Source: Vombatus ursinus
Lineage: Eukaryota > Chordata > Mammalia > Diprotodontia > Vombatidae
Direction: 5' to 3'
NCBI RefSeq assembly: GCF_900497805.2
Contig: NW_020949602.1
Location: forward strand, 6,053,112 to 6,117,111
DNA length: 64,000 nucleotides
The stretch's first letter is position 1; each line of letters starts with the position of its first letter. The notes under the pieces were generated by a model that saw nothing but the letters and a program-made list of their open reading frames with translations, had not been told where the DNA came from and did not search any database. Made by a program: the position numbers and the translations under genes. Below, piece by piece: positions 20,925 through 32,736 of the stretch.

Positions 20925-21190
20925 AGCACTGGGGCATAATGGGTAAAGAGCCGGACTTGGAATCAAGAAGACCTGAGTTCAAGTCCTGCCTCTGATACAT
21001 GTTGGCTGTGTAACTCTGGACAAATCATTTAACCTCTTAGTGTCCTAGGCAACTCTCTAAGACTTAGAGTTACAGGGCAGGTGCAAATCTTCATGGGTGG
21101 GAGGAGTTTTCTTGCTGGGAGTTTACCAAGTCCTGTATGTCATCATCCCCTACAATGATGAAATCCCAGGACACCCACACTCAAACAGCA
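20925..21190 (+). mobile_element. SINE of a third type (distinct 3' half)
   Basis: A tRNA-like head and MIR-like core ('aagacctgagttcaagtcct') are followed by 'ctaggcaactctctaagact', 'gagttacagggcaggtgcaa' and 'ggagttttcttgctgggagt'. The same 3' half recurs at 47600-47870 and 57345-57540, so it is a family of its own. Confidence 0.7.
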
Positions 21191-22660
21191 ACAACAAAAG
21201 TAAACTGAGTGACATGGGTCATCTAGGTGCCCGGCTAGTTCTTTACCTTCAGTTCAGAGGGATACCTGTTTTAAAAAGTGAGGAGATTCCCAGGACAGTT
21301 TTCTTTGAAGCATTCAGGTCAAAGAAATGTACTTGTCTTTTAAGGATGAGTCCGGTTTAGAAATCAAAACCAGACTCACTTTAAAGCACTCAATCTCTGG
21401 CCTCTTGGTAGGAGCAATGACTGGGAGCAGATGCCCTAGGTTCTGTTCTTGACTGTTACCAGCAGACTCCCTGTGGGCCAATACTTCCATTTCTGTGGAA
21501 GTCAGAGGTTATGATGTGATGACTTGGCATGGTGCAAAGACCAATGGCCTAGGAGTTGGGTGAACTGAGTTTCAGTCTCATTTGTTCCAGCTGGAGTGAG
21601 AGATTGGCCTTTGGAAGCTCATTTATTCTCTCTGGGCCTCCACTGTACAGAATAGGCAAGAATGAGTTCTGAGATCCATCCAGTTCTAAAAATTCCATAA
21701 CTCAGTGACCTATCTGTGGCCTAATTTGTGGTGTGCCCTAATGAATTGGAATCTGTCTGTCTTTTGCAACCTTTGTGACAGTGGTCAAGTCACCCCAAGT
21801 CACTTTGCCTTTCATGGTCCTCAGTTTCCTCATATGTAAAATTAGGGATTTGATTAGATGATTTCTAATGACCTTCCAGTTCTCGATGTTATCATATGCA
21901 CCTTATGGTGACCTTGGACTTATCAAGTCAAACCTCTAGAGAGCTTCCTGTAGAATGTATAGCCATGAATTATTTCCTATTCCCTTCAACCTGGCCATGA
22001 TGATGCACCTTTGATTTTGTGTGTCTGAGACTTGGATTTCATCGGTACAAGAAGCTTGCTCTGCCAATGCAGATCTGAGTGTAATATGGAGTAGAAGACA
22101 ATTGCCTGGAGTCACTGAGAATCTGGTGACTTTTCTTAAGATTACACAGCCGTGTTTTAAAGGTGGGACTTGCTCCCAGGCATTTTGACTCCAAGGCCAG
22201 TTTTCCATCCAGCAACATTGCTTCTCATTTGGTTGGCATTCAATATTCCAGGAGTGTATCTGATGTGGAGATTGAGAAAAACCTATATAATCAATAGAAT
22301 TTTTTTAAATGGTTGTGGGAATGGTATAGGAAGGAGGGATGATTAAGTATTAGAGGAGAAGAGTGGATTGTTCTCTAAGCTCAGCTTATTCCGTTGTATT
22401 TCAGTGAGATCTGTGATCTCATCCATGTAGAAAGTCCATCTAGTGCAAATGGCTTGTAACCCGTCCATGCCCTCTATTCCCTTGCATCTCATGTCCCTGT
22501 CCTCTTGTAGATTCTCCATAGAAAGTCTGCCCTGCATGCTGGGAGCTCTCCTTTCTTTAGATCTCTCAAGATGATCATCTCAGGCAATCACACATAGCCC
22601 CTCCACCTCCATTTCTGACTCTTAGATGTGGTCATTTACGCTTTACTTTGCTGCACCAAG
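21191..22660. other. Mostly unassigned, with scattered MIR-like fragments
   Basis: MIR-like + fragments at about 21530-21700 and 21760-21895 ('gtcctcagtttcctcatatg', 'gattagatgatttctaatga') and a minus fragment at 22110-22212. The remainder, including 22213-22660, shows nothing I can name. Confidence 0.45.
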
Positions 22661-22995
22661 AAATAATGATAAATACATCAAATGTTAGAACTGGAAGCAA
22701 CCTTAAAGGTCCATCTCGTTTTACAAAGGATGATAGAAGGATGCTTCCACCCCTGGTTTCATTTCTATCTGTGCTTAATGACAAAGTGCTACCTAGATTT
22801 CCTTAGGATCCTTTCCTGATCCCTCCCAAAAGGTCCAGGGCCCTCACCACTCTGTCTTGTGCTACCTGTGAGAAAACTGAGGCTCAGTAAGGCTGAGAAA
22901 CATACAGACCAAGGCTAAGTACAAAGTGAGAAGCAGAGGCTGACATCAAACCCAGCTCTTCTGGCTTTAAATCCAGGCTTCTTTGGATGTGACAT
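22660..22995 (-). mobile_element. MIR-like SINE pieces, interrupted
   Basis: 'gttagaactggaagcaacct' then, after unassigned sequence, 'tgagaaaactgaggctcagt' and 'aaacccagctcttctggctt'. Confidence 0.5.
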
Positions 22996-22999
22996 GGGT

Positions 23000-24285
23000 A
23001 GGGGAGAATGATGAGACTTGGCACTCCAAATGTTCCTTCCTGCTTCCTCACTGACCTGCTGTAACCTCCAGCTGTTTTGCCCTTGGCCTTCCAGATATTC
23101 TAGGGAATAGGAAGGACCTAGACTGCAGGATAAAGGGCCAGAGGAACAGGGGGCCCAATTACCTGCTTGTTAACACTGGACTTATAGATCATCATACTCA
23201 GAAAAGCCCCACTGAATCCTGGGTATCTTCAGGCTATGCCAAAGCTAGATTAATAGCTGCTCGGTGATATTTGAGCCCCAATCCCTTTTAATCAAGAATG
23301 AATCTAAATATTAAAATGAAGAGAATGAGGTGAAAAGTTAACAAGTCAGTCTTTCCTACACCTAATCCAGAGCATCCTGTGAAGAAAGAAGTTCTAAATA
23401 TGAGTTTGCCAAAAAACTGTCAATGTGCACTGAGGAAAGGTGGAGGCAGCTCTGGATAGGCATGGAGACAAGGAGCTGGATCTGCTGACTCCTTCACAAT
23501 CGCAGAGTTATCTGGCTGTGTCTCATATGTTTCCAGGTTTATAGGGGGGTCTGTCCCACTCCTGCCTGGACAGCAACCTCTTTCTATAACATCTCTAACA
23601 AGGAATCCTCCAAGCCCTACTTCAAGATCTCCCATGATGAACTATTCCATGGAGCTCACTCCATTTTTAACAGTTACAAATATTAGGATCATTTTATATC
23701 AAATCAAAATCTTCTGGAAGAAAAGGGCGGGCAGACCTCCTAATATCCTACTGCATGTGGCATGCTAAGGGATCATAGAATCAGAGCTACCTTATTTGGG
23801 CATGGGAAGGGACCTTAGTGGCTACCTAGTCTGACCCATACAGGAAAGGAATTCCCTGTGAGTTCACTGAGAGCAGGAACTCCCAGATGAGAAAGGTCCC
23901 TCTGCCGATATGGATTAGCACCTTCTCTGAAACCTAGAAAGTTGTACACTGTGCTAGCCAGAAGACCAGTGTTTGAATTTTGTCTCTTCTTCTGACTACA
24001 TGTGGAATAACTTTCATCCTTATTTCCTATTTCTGCTCTTCAGGGCCCAAAAGGAAAAGCAGAATCCTTCTTCTGCCTAGTAGCTGCTCAAACAACTCAA
24101 AACAGGTGTGATGGCCATACCCTCCTTCTCCAAATCCTCTCTTCTGTTGGCCAAGCTTCACTAGTTCCTTCAATGGTCCCTCTTCCCTCCTATGCTCTCC
24201 AGTTCCCCTACCATTCTCTTTATCTTCTTGGGACGGTCAATTTGGTTGACCAAATTTTGATGCCCCAAATGACCATAGTACTCTC
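23000..24285. other. Unassigned stretch with CR1/L3-like fragments
   Basis: 23440-23660 (- strand) and 23775-23860 resemble CR1/L3 3' sequence ('gggaccttagtggctaccta'). The remainder has no recognised repeat or gene. A 71-codon minus frame at 23420-23635 lies within the CR1-like part and is not taken as a gene. Confidence 0.4.
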
Positions 24286-24289
24286 ATGG

Positions 24290-24440
24290 TCCAATCTCCT
24301 CATGTTACAAATGAAGAGACCAAGGTATGACTCAATAGCATAAAGTGACTTGTGCAGGGCCACACAGTGACAGTCAGTGACCAAAGCAGTTCTAGGCAGG
24401 CCCAGGTCTGCTGGCACTCCCAGAGCACTGCCTTCTTCCA
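24290..24440 (-). mobile_element. MIR-like SINE
   Basis: 'catggtccaatctcctcatg', 'tgacttgtgcagggccacac' and 'ctccagagcactgcc'-like ending; reverse complement of the SINE core. Confidence 0.6.
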
Positions 24441-24578
24441 AGGCAGCTCTGTTCTAGTTGGGCATAGTCAGCTCTTCCTTAATCTCCCTGAGCTCCTATG
24501 TAGTACTGTCGATGGTGGACACCCTGAAGAGTAATGGAGAGTCAGCAAGGTGTGGTGAAGAGAGTGATGAGCCTAGAA

Positions 24579-24786
24579 TCCATCCATCCATCCATCCATC
24601 CATCCATCCATCCATCCATCCATCCAACCATCTATCTATTCATCCATCCATCTATTCATCCATCCATCCATCCATCCACCCACCCATCCATCCATCCATC
24701 CATCCATCCAACCACCCACCCATCCATCCATCCATCCATCTATCTATCCATCCATCCATCCATCCATTCATCCTTCCATCCATCTA
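24579..24786. repeat. (TCCA)n microsatellite, about 200 bp
   Basis: Tandem CATC/TCCA units with CAAC, CACC and TATC variants. Open + frames translating to Ile-His-Pro-Ser repeats are by-products of this repeat. Confidence 0.97.
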
Positions 24787-25084
24787 TGAGACAGCAGCCG
24801 TGGTAGGACCTAAGGACCCAAAGTGTTGCCCTCAAAGAACTTACATTTTATTGGTGGAGTCAACATGTACCTAAATATATGTAAAAATAAACTCAAAGGA
24901 GTTTCCAGGCTGTTTAGGGAGGGAGGGCACTAGCAGCTGGGAATAGGGGAGAGACTGGAGGAAAGGATTCAGGTAGAAGGTAGAGCTTGGGAGGGGCCTT
25001 TCCTCACCTCAGCCTCTTAGAATCCTTCTCTTTGTGTATCATCAGGTCTCCTGATTCCTCTCCCAGCATTCTTTCCACACTGAT

Positions 25085-25300
25085 AATGATAATAATAGGT
25101 GACATTTTTAAGTACCTACTATGTACAAAATACTGTATGAATATTATCTCATTTTGTGGTCACAATAACCCTATAAGGCAGGTGCTGTTATTTTCTCCAT
25201 TTCAGACAATTGAAGTTTACAGAGGGCAAGTGACTGGCCAGGGTCACATAGCCAGTAAGTGTCTGAGGTTGGATTTGAACTCATATTTGTAGCACCCCAG
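25085..25300 (-). mobile_element. CORE-SINE / MIR-type element
   Basis: 'agtacctactatgtacaaaa', 'ggtcacaataaccctataag' and 'gccagggtcacatagccagt', i.e. the SINE on the minus strand. Confidence 0.8.
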
Positions 25301-25304
25301 AGGC

Positions 25305-25500
25305 TGCCTAGTCTCACCCATATCTGAAAAAACGAATCCTTACTCTTGCCTTTCCATCCATGGTCATCCAGCCTCTGCTTGAAGCCTGTCAGTGAGGGCG
25401 CAGAGTGCCCTCCCAGGGCATTCTGTTTATTTTACTCTGGAACAGCCCACACTGTTAGGCAGACACCAGGGCTCGTCCTCCACATTCCGTCTGTCATTTA
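25305..25500 (-). mobile_element. CR1/L3-like fragment
   Basis: 'ggtcatccagcctctgcttg' and 'gaagcctgtcagtgagggcg' parallel the CR1/L3 block also seen at 36640 and 40140. Diverged. Confidence 0.5.
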
Positions 25501-25919
25501 GTCCTTGGCTATTCATTCTAAGGCTCAGCAGTCATCCTCCATGTGTACTTTGAATGAGCAGTCCATGGAGTTCCAAAGGTTAAAGTTTAGAAGGGTATGG
25601 GCTGATCTTTGCCAGCATCTGCTCTTTCCACAGACAGAGCCACCAGATCTGCTCCGGACTGGAGAAATATCCCAGAGCCAGCCAACTAGTGACCCCTGGA
25701 TTTAAAGGCCTTCTCTATCTTAGATACTTGAGAGGGCCAGCATTTAGGAATCAGGAAGGAAGGGAAGGTAAGCTGATTCAGGCTGGATAATTGTGACCTT
25801 AGTGAACCAATTCCCTGCTATTCAATCATTTTTTAAAAATCCCTACCTCCCAGCACCCCATTTTCAAAATGGGGTTTGTTCCTTTCCTTGAATAGTTATG
25901 ATGTATTTATCTACCATGG

Positions 25920-26116
25920 CCTTCTTCTTCTCCCTCCCTCCCTTCCTTCCTTCTTCCTTCCTTTCTTTTTTCCTTCTTTCCTTCTTTCTTCCCTCTCTCC
26001 CTCCCTTCCTTCCATCTTTCCTCCCTCCCTCCCTTCCTTCCTTCTTTCCTCTCTCCCTCCCTCCCTTCCTTCCTTCCTTCCCCTCCATCTCTTCCTTCTT
26101 TTTTTTCTTTCTTTCT
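25920..26116. repeat. (CCTT)n / CCCT pyrimidine tract
   Basis: Nearly pure C/T over about 200 bp. Long overlapping frames on both strands (Ser/Pro/Phe-rich on +, Gly/Arg/Lys/Glu-rich on -) are low-complexity artefacts. Confidence 0.97.
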
Positions 26117-26404
26117 GCCTGCCCACAGCTAGCATGTTTTTTGATGAACCGGATGAGAAGTTTGCAGTTTCCTGTGGGGGCATTTCCAATAATATTTATT
26201 CAGACTGTTATTTAATGAATCATATAAATATTGATCATACATAGCAACCCTTTGATCTTCAACAATTTCAAAAAGGAGCCTTGTTCCTTCTGAGGGCACA
26301 AAGAAGAGACATGTTTGGTTGTGGGTTATTTTAAGGATCCATGCCCCAGTGTTGGGGTGGGGTGGGGGGCATTCAGGTAAGATGCAGTGCGGATTGTCTC
26401 ACTT

Positions 26405-26690
26405 CCCCTCACTCCTCCACCTTTTTTTTCCTGCTTCCTTTGATTTCCCCTGGCTTCCTTCGAGTCTCAGCCAAAATCCTATCTTCTAAGAAGCCTCTCC
26501 TGATCCCCCTTAAAAGCTAATGCCTTCTTTCTCCTGTTTGTCACCAGTTTGTTCTGTGGATCTCTTATTTGTAGGTAGTTGTTTGCCCTTCCCTATTAGG
26601 GTGCAGGCATCTTGAGGACAATGATTGTTTTGGCCTTTTTATATTCCCAGGGTCTAACCCAGAGCCTAGTGTGTAGTCAATGCCTATCGC
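26405..26690 (+). mobile_element. L2-type LINE 3' UTR
   Basis: 'ctaagaagcctctcctgatc', 'ggtgcaggcatcttgaggac', then 'gggtctaacccagagcctag' are in the order of L2 3' UTR blocks; the tail is diverged. Confidence 0.65.
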
Positions 26691-26699
26691 CTGCCTGCC

Positions 26700-27900
26700 T
26701 TGCTCCATGCAGGCGTCCCATGCCACCACTTCCTCCTCTCATCCGTGCTTTGATGCTCCCTTTAGTTTCCCACGGAAGTTTCACAATTGCTTAAAAGTTT
26801 AAGGAAATGAAAGGCACAGCCTTTCACTACCAGTGAAGAACAGGGTGGAGGGAGGGAGTGATCAGGAAGGATGTGGCTTTCACTTCCCAGGTGAAAGTTG
26901 GTAAGAGACAAGAGAGTGTGAAGTCTCCCAATTGGAGCTGTCTTTTTTTAAATGTCTGAGTTCTGCAGGCTTGCATGTGGACTGAGAAACCTTTTGGGTC
27001 AGGCTTTGCTGTCCTGGGGAACAGTCCTTCAAGCCCAGAGATGAGGGGCTCTCTTCTGGAGCCAGATGCCATGTCAGGGGATTCATGAGTGAACTGTGTG
27101 TCTGCAAAGCCTCCCAGCGCCTGGCAGTGTTTTTCCAAGAGGCAAGGCTCACATTTCAGGGCGCCTGCCCCTTGAATAACCTCAGGGGCCAGCATGCCTT
27201 TGCTTATGGGTTTTAGATGTGGAGAAATCAAGATCAGCACTGTTTCACTTCTCTTTGTTTCATTTAGGAATTATTTTTATTATGCGATGTCTCTGAAAGG
27301 TTTAGTTAAGATGTGTCACTCAGGGAAATGGAAGCTGAGTTAGAAGTGACGTGTCAATCATATGTATTTCCTTATGGTTCCACTCATCATCTTTATGACT
27401 TCCCAGGCCCAACTGAATCCCCATGACCATCACTTCCATTAAACTCCTAATAACCTATTACACAGCAAAAATGTCAGCTAAGAATGGTGAAAATAAGTGT
27501 CTCTGTATGTTTGTGAAATTTTCAAAAGGTTTATCACATCCATGCTGTGCCATATGCTGTGTTATTGTTACCCCGCTAGGCTCACATTGGTTGTGGGCCG
27601 CCTGCATGTGGTGGGTGGCCTTAGCAAAGACATGAAATCTATGCTGATTCTATAGCATGTATAAAAATCATAGGAGTTGATGGGAAGTGAGAGTTGTAAA
27701 TGGTGATGGGTTTGGCTGGAGAGAGAAATGAAAAGAACTGACATCAGGATTGGTGTTTCAGAAAAGGAAAAAGCTTTGGAAGGAGCTAATAGTTATGGCT
27801 GAAGGAGGCAGTGGATGACTGAATCACTAGACCATCCCATAGTGTGGGAGCGAGAGGGATCTTCCTCAAAACCCCCACTTTAGCATAGTCAGAGGGCAGT
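26700..27900. other. Single-copy-looking stretch in candidate FGGY intron 1
   Basis: 1.2 kb with no repeat I can recognise. Overlapping minus frames at 26827-27240 (137 and 90 codons) have no start context, domain or splice structure that I can support. Confidence 0.4.
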
Positions 27901-27907
27901 GGCAAAA

Positions 27908-27912
27908 TGTGT

Positions 27913-27966
<54 letters not shown>
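27908..27966. repeat. (GT)n microsatellite
   Basis: About 29 near-uninterrupted GT units. Confidence 0.97.
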
Positions 27967-27967
<1 letters not shown>

Positions 27968-28044
27968 GGACAGAAAGGGACCAAAAATCTCAACCACTCT
28001 ATATATAGAGAGCTATAGGTCCTTGCTTCTCATATATTTGTATT

Positions 28045-28320
28045 CAATTCAATTCGATACTCATTTGTGAAATCCATATCATGTGCAATGTAGTGTGTTA
28101 GGGTATAAAGGCGATAAAAAGTAGGGGGGGGGATGTGCATGACAGTCCAGCAATAGAAAACACACACAAAGGAATCTCAAGAAGGAGAAAGTGGTAGTAA
28201 TTAGAGGACTGGGAAAGGTAGGAAGCACAACCAGAGCTGGGCTTTGAAGGAAGCTAAGAGGTAGAGGAGAAGAGGGAGAGTGTTACCCTGAAGAATGGAG
28301 GAGTGAGTAACAGAAATCCC
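28045..28320 (+). mobile_element. 1-kb marsupial repeat, middle part
   Basis: 'gagctgggctttgaaggaag' and the preceding 'caaaggaatctcaagaagga' fall in the same order as in 37030-37530. Diverged. Confidence 0.5.
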
Positions 28321-28820
28321 TCTTTGTCCTCAGAGTCTGGGCTGAAGTTGATGTTAAGGGAGCAAATATCCTGATTTAAACCTTCCTTTTGTTCCCCCTT
28401 TCCCCTCTCATGACTACCCCACTTCCCTCTCCAATGCCATCCTGTGGTGAGAGTCAAAGCTAAAATGAGAAGAGGGGAAATTGTTGAGAGGGAGTCGGCT
28501 TCACTGATTTTTTTGCTATGTCTCATGAGCAGCTGTCGTGCATCTGCTGACCAACATTCTCAACCTTCTCTTAGCATTCTCAACTGCAAATTCAAGTGGG
28601 AAAACTTCTCTTTTTTGATGTCTTGCTCGCAGGATTGATCAGGTCAGAAGCATTTGTCCAATATGATGGTTACACCAGGACTCTAATGAGGTTTGGGGGA
28701 TTTTCTGACTGTCTTTGGGGACTGTGCTTTGAATAGCACATCTGGAGGAGGAAGATTGGCAGAAGCTTCTACCAACCATGTGTTTATCTGACAAGAGATG
28801 CTGAGAGACACAGAGCAATG
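28321..28820. other. No feature recognised
   Basis: No repeat or exon signature recognised. Confidence 0.35.
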
Positions 28821-28913
28821 TAGAAAGAGAGAGAGAGAGAAAGAAACAGAGGGACAGAAGCATATATTGATATATATATGAATATATATTGATATATATA
28901 TGTATATATATAT

Positions 28914-28944
<31 letters not shown>

Positions 28945-29010
28945 GACAGACAGAGACAGAGAGCCAGAAATAGAGAAACAGATAGAAAAAGAAACAGACA
29001 GAGAGAAGCA
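28820..29010. repeat. GA / TA / CAGA compound microsatellite
   Basis: GAGA run, then TATA run, then CAGACAGA units. Frames on both strands are low-complexity. Confidence 0.95.
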
Positions 29011-29655
29011 GGCCAGCTCTGTGATACCAAGGAAGTCTCAAATGCACTACTTCCCATAATCCCTGCAGCTCATGAAGGCTCTGGAAGGGAGATAACACTG
29101 GGTGTTAGGTCCCTAGTCCTTCCTTTCTCACTGCCCTCTTTTTGGATTCTTTCCCAGTTTGTTGGCACTTAAGGCTATATTTGTAACCTGAGCCAGCTTT
29201 CCAAAGGCTTCCTGGTATGCCCTTGATGGGGAGAGCATTCAGGTGTCATTGGTAGCTGGCAGTAGCAGCCCAGAAGGCCTATGCAGGTGCCATAGTGAGA
29301 GTTATTGTGCTGCTGCTTTAAATCAAGCATGTTAGAAAAGTGATGAAAATTATGGAAAAACTAGTGAAAATGACAGTGGCCTTCCTTGGTGAAGATGCTA
29401 CTCCCAGAAGGAGGATATGGTCTTTAAATTGTTATTTTTCAAGTGAGGATGAATTTGTCATGGTTTATTAGCCTCACTTTCTTATTGAGGCCCCCTTGGG
29501 TTAAATACAACCTATTTGGCTTTTCGTTGGTTTGTCCATCTGGGATGGAAAGTATAAGTGGACAATGTATTGGACACAGAATTGAACAGGAGGTGGGAAA
29601 TGAGCTGGGATGCCTTCAGGAAATTGAAAATGCCTTTAATGACCCTGAACTTCTG
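29011..29655. other. No feature recognised
   Basis: No gene or repeat recognised. Confidence 0.35.
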
Positions 29656-29659
29656 AAAA

Positions 29660-29760
29660 AAAATCAGTCATTTAACAGGCTTTTATTAAATGCCTACTAC
29701 GTACCAACCATTAGCTGAGCAGGCAGCAAGCCCCAAAGTTGTGAGAAGAAAAAGAAAACA
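29660..29760 (+). mobile_element. 1-kb marsupial repeat, head only
   Basis: 'taacaggcttttattaaatg' then 'cctactacgtaccaaccatt', the start block of the family. Confidence 0.55.
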
Positions 29761-29774
29761 GTAACGATAAAAAT

Positions 29775-30225
29775 CCAACCAGGATTAATATAGTGCTTTA
29801 AGGTTTGCAAAGCCTTTTACATATTATCTCAATTGATCCTCACAATTACCCTGTGAAATTGATGTTATTGCCTCCATTTTAGAGATGAAGAAACTGAGGA
29901 TCAGAGCAGTAAAGTGACTTGCTCGGGGTCACAGAGCTAGTAAGTGTCTGAGGCAGTACTCAAATCTAAGTCTTCCTAATAATAGCTAACCTTTATATAG
30001 TGCTATTATGTGCCAGCCACTGTGCTAAGCACTTTATAATCATCATCTCATTTAATCCTCACAACAATCCTGCAAGGTAGATGCTATTATTATCTACATT
30101 AAACAGATGAGGAAACTCAGAAAAATAGAAGTGACTTGCCCAGGGTGACAAAGCTAGTAAGCGTCTGAGGCTAAATTTGAACTCAGGGTTCTTGACCCTA
30201 AGTTCACCTATCTCACCTGCCATCT
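29775..30225 (-). mobile_element. Two adjacent CORE-SINEs
   Basis: The first (29775-29970) has 'tgatcctcacaattaccctg' and 'ggggtcacagagctagtaag'. The second (29975-30225) has 'tatgtgccagccactgtgct', 'tcctcacaacaatcctgcaa' and 'actgacttgcccaggg'-like core. Both lie on the minus strand, about 400 bp upstream of the first FGGY coding exon. Confidence 0.85.
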
Positions 30226-30384
30226 AGTGGTTATCAGATTGGTTTGACTGTAGCTGAACTCTTTTCAGCATAAAGTATTTGGCTGCCTTGTTGATTACTC
30301 AACATGAAGGGTTTTCTTTTTAAAGATCCTTGGGCTGGGGTGTTGTTCAAATGTAAGATGACCAGAGGGGCCCTGAGGCAGCCG

Positions 30385-30560
30385 GTGCTAATGCAATGAA
30401 TTGAGTCCTGGGACTGCAGTCATAGGACCTGGCTTGAATCCTTATTGGTTACTTATGTGAACTTTAGACCTTGATGTCATCCAATCAAGAAGCATTTTTT
30501 AAGCATTGATAATGTGGCAGGCACTGTGCTGTGCACTGGGGATACAATACAAGGGGAGCA
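30385..30560 (+). mobile_element. SINE fragment and 1-kb repeat head abutting the FGGY exon
   Basis: 30385-30480 is a diverged SINE head ('gggactgcagtcataggacc'). 30481-30560 is the head of the 1-kb repeat ('ggcaggcactgtgctgtgca'). It ends about 56 nt before the splice acceptor at 30616. Confidence 0.6.
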
Positions 30561-30627
30561 CTGTCACCTCAACTCTACTTCAGTCTCTAAACATCTCTTG
30601 TCCTCACTTATAACAGGTTCCCACAGC

Positions 30628-30828
30628 ATGGCCAGTGGAAAGCAGGAGCAGATGAATTATTATGTGGGCATTGACGTGGGGACGGGCAGTGCCCGGGCAG
30701 CTTTGGTCAGCCAGCAGGGGACCCTTGCTGCTTATGCGGAGTACCCCATCCGAAAGTGGGAACCTCAAGCAGACCACCATGAGCAGTCCTCTGATGACAT
30801 CTGGGCTGCATGCTGCATCGTCACAAAG
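30628..30828 (+). CDS. FGGY: FGGY carbohydrate kinase, first coding exon (residues 1-67)
   Basis: Encodes the N-terminus of FGGY, an FGGY-family sugar kinase; the human and yeast homologues phosphorylate D-ribulose using ATP in the cytosol. [17 protein letters not shown] (about residues 11-27) is the phosphate-1 motif of the ATP site in the FGGY_N domain. [18 protein letters not shown] closes the exon and is strongly conserved with mammalian FGGY. The start codon sits in a good context (A at -3, G at +4) and no upstream in-frame start remains inside the exon. The acceptor is most likely the AG at 30615-30616 (exon from 30617); an AG at 30625-30626 is an alternative and leaves the protein unchanged. 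The donor GTAGGG begins at 30829, phase 0. The protein continues in the exon at 35585. Confidence 0.96.
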
Positions 30829-30889
30829 GTAGGGTGAGAACTGGAGGTCTCTTTGTTGGAAAGGATAAAGTGTTACCCTTGTTCAGGTG

Positions 30890-31285
30890 GATTATAACCC
30901 AGAAGGCCTCTGGGATGTTGTAGAATGAGTTCTGGGGTTGGAGTCCGAGGACCTCAGTTTGAGGGCTTGATTTGCTACTTTCTACCTCTGTGAACTTAGG
31001 CATGACCTAAGTACATGCCTCACAGTTCTGTCTGTCAATTGATGTTGACACCAGATTGAATTGGACTCCTTGGGGATGGAGGGAAACACTCATGGGTTCA
31101 TAGGATCACAGATTTAGAATTGGAAGAGATCTTAGAGACTTCATTTTGCATATGGGGAAACTGAGACCTAGGGAAGATGAGTGACTTGCCTGGTGTCATG
31201 CAAGTGATGAGTAACAGTGTAAAATATGAACTCAGGTCCTACAACTCCAAATCCAGCGCTGTCCATGGTACCTTATAGCCTCTCC
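30890..31285. mobile_element. Two MIR-like SINEs (+ then -)
   Basis: 30890-31020 on + ('gtccgaggacctcagtttga'). 31095-31285 on - ('agatttagaattggaagaga', 'tatggggaaactgagaccta', 'caggtcctacaactccaaat'). Confidence 0.65.
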
Positions 31286-31289
31286 TTCC

Positions 31290-32480
31290 TTTTTCAGGTT
31301 TTGTGTGATGATTCTTTGTTCTGTTTTGCTAACCTGTAAAGGCTAGGGATGAAGAGTTTCCTTTGTCCTCTATTTTTCTTTAAGGACTCTATTTTTTAAG
31401 TGCTGGTTTCTCTCTGCTCTCTGTTCTTGAATTTGGCCCTTTAAATATTCATGAGGTGCTTGGTAATTTGCAGATGGACAATTCGCCATTCTGTCGTTAT
31501 TGATCAGTCTTCTCAAACATTAATGAGCCCTGTGCAACCGGGAGCACCCAGAGAAGAATGGAAGGGGTTGAGGAACTGGGGAGAAATGATGCAGGGCAAT
31601 AACTGAGAGATCTCATCCTCTATTCTGCCTGTTTCATTTTCCATTCTTTTTGGTGTGAATAGTCTCCTCTTTGCCCTAGGGTCTCTACTGTTCTTCTAGC
31701 ACATAACCTCTTTTGCCATTAAGGAAATTGTCAAAGAGAAAATGTAATTCCCTGATGAAAAGCTGATTTCAAATAGTCTACTCTAAGTATAGCTTGGTTT
31801 TAATGGCTAATTTTTATCATCTCCAAGTGATGGCCAACTTATTACTTGTTTGCTTTCTAATATTTCTACCAGTCGCCATTGACTATTCATCAAAAGAGAC
31901 ACAGGGGAGCAAATGGAAAACACCCAATTTAGTCTAGATAAAAGTGGGGCTCAAGTATAGGCTTTCATCTCCATTGGGCTAGCTTTACCTTATCTCTGCT
32001 TTGCTGGGGTAGGTCTGCTTCCTATTTCTAGTTTTCTCCACTTATTAATAGAATCATAAAATCTCAAAGGTGAAAGGGACTGACCAGGGTCCTCTTGACC
32101 ACATTTCTGACCAGTTGTCATCTAGTTTGTACTGGAGGACCCAAATGGATGGAGGAAAGGGGATACAGACAGGTGTGCTGTAAAGAAAAAAGTGCTTTGA
32201 ATGATGAGAGTTGAAAAGTAACTGGGGCTGATATGGGAGCAAGTGAGCTGTCTTTCAGTGAAGGACTTCAAATAAAGGCTGTAGTGTTATTTCAAAAACT
32301 AGAGAGGGAATTCTGACTGAGGTATAGGTTAGAATACATGGTCTCCAAGGTCCCCTCAAATTCTTTGGGTCTGTATATTCTCTGATATAAACAAGAGATC
32401 TGTTCAGATATATGTCATCATGAAAAATGAGACACGTTTTAGAAATATACAGAGTAACATTCTTGGTCATTGTAAAGAAT
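31290..32480. other. Repeat-poor intron segment, possible conserved non-coding DNA
   Basis: No recognised repeat for most of its length. 31430-31560 is AT-rich with TAAT/ATTA and ATTCATGA motifs ('ctttaaatattcatgaggtg', 'caaacattaatgagccctgt') and resembles a developmental-type non-coding element in texture only. Confidence 0.35.
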
Positions 32481-32491
32481 TACAAAAACTC

Positions 32492-32736
32492 AGGGTAGCT
32501 AGGTGGCACAGTGAATAGAGTGCCAAGAGTCAGGAAGCCTGAGTTCAAATCCAACCTCAGATACTCACTAGCTGTGTGACCCTAGCCAAGTCACTTAACT
32601 CTGTTTGCCTCAGTTTCCTCATCTGTCAAATGAGCTGGAGAAGGAAATGTCAAACTATTTCAAAATCTTTGCCAAGAAAATCCCAAATGGGGTCATGAAG
32701 AGTCAGACATGATCAAAAAAACCTGAAAAATAAAAA
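32492..32736 (+). mobile_element. Mar1-type SINE with RTE/BovB-like tail
   Basis: Head 'gggtagctaggtggcacagt', core 'tagctgtgtgaccctagcca', then 'gagctggagaaggaaatgtc' and the tail 'atggggtcatgaagagtcag' + 'acatgatc'. The tail is like the BovB/RTE 3' end (GAGTCGGACACGACTGA). Possible short flanking duplication AAAAACTC (32484-32491 and 32733-32740). Nearly full length. Confidence 0.9.

Noticed and set aside
24458-24874. Two long + reading frames encoding Ile-His-Pro-Ser repeats
   Set aside because: They are translations of a TCCA microsatellite open in several frames; there is no domain and no splice context.
25864-26244. Overlapping 74- to 122-codon frames on both strands
   Set aside because: Low-complexity translation of a CCTT/CCCT tract; both strands open because of composition.
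26827-27240. 137-codon minus frame in unique sequence
   Set aside because: No recognisable domain, no supporting splice sites and a second overlapping frame of similar length; chance cannot be excluded.
30514-30627. In-frame extension upstream of the FGGY start codon, including an earlier ATG
   Set aside because: This stretch is intron and repeat-derived (1-kb repeat head) before the acceptor at 30616; known FGGY begins at the ATG equivalent to 30628.
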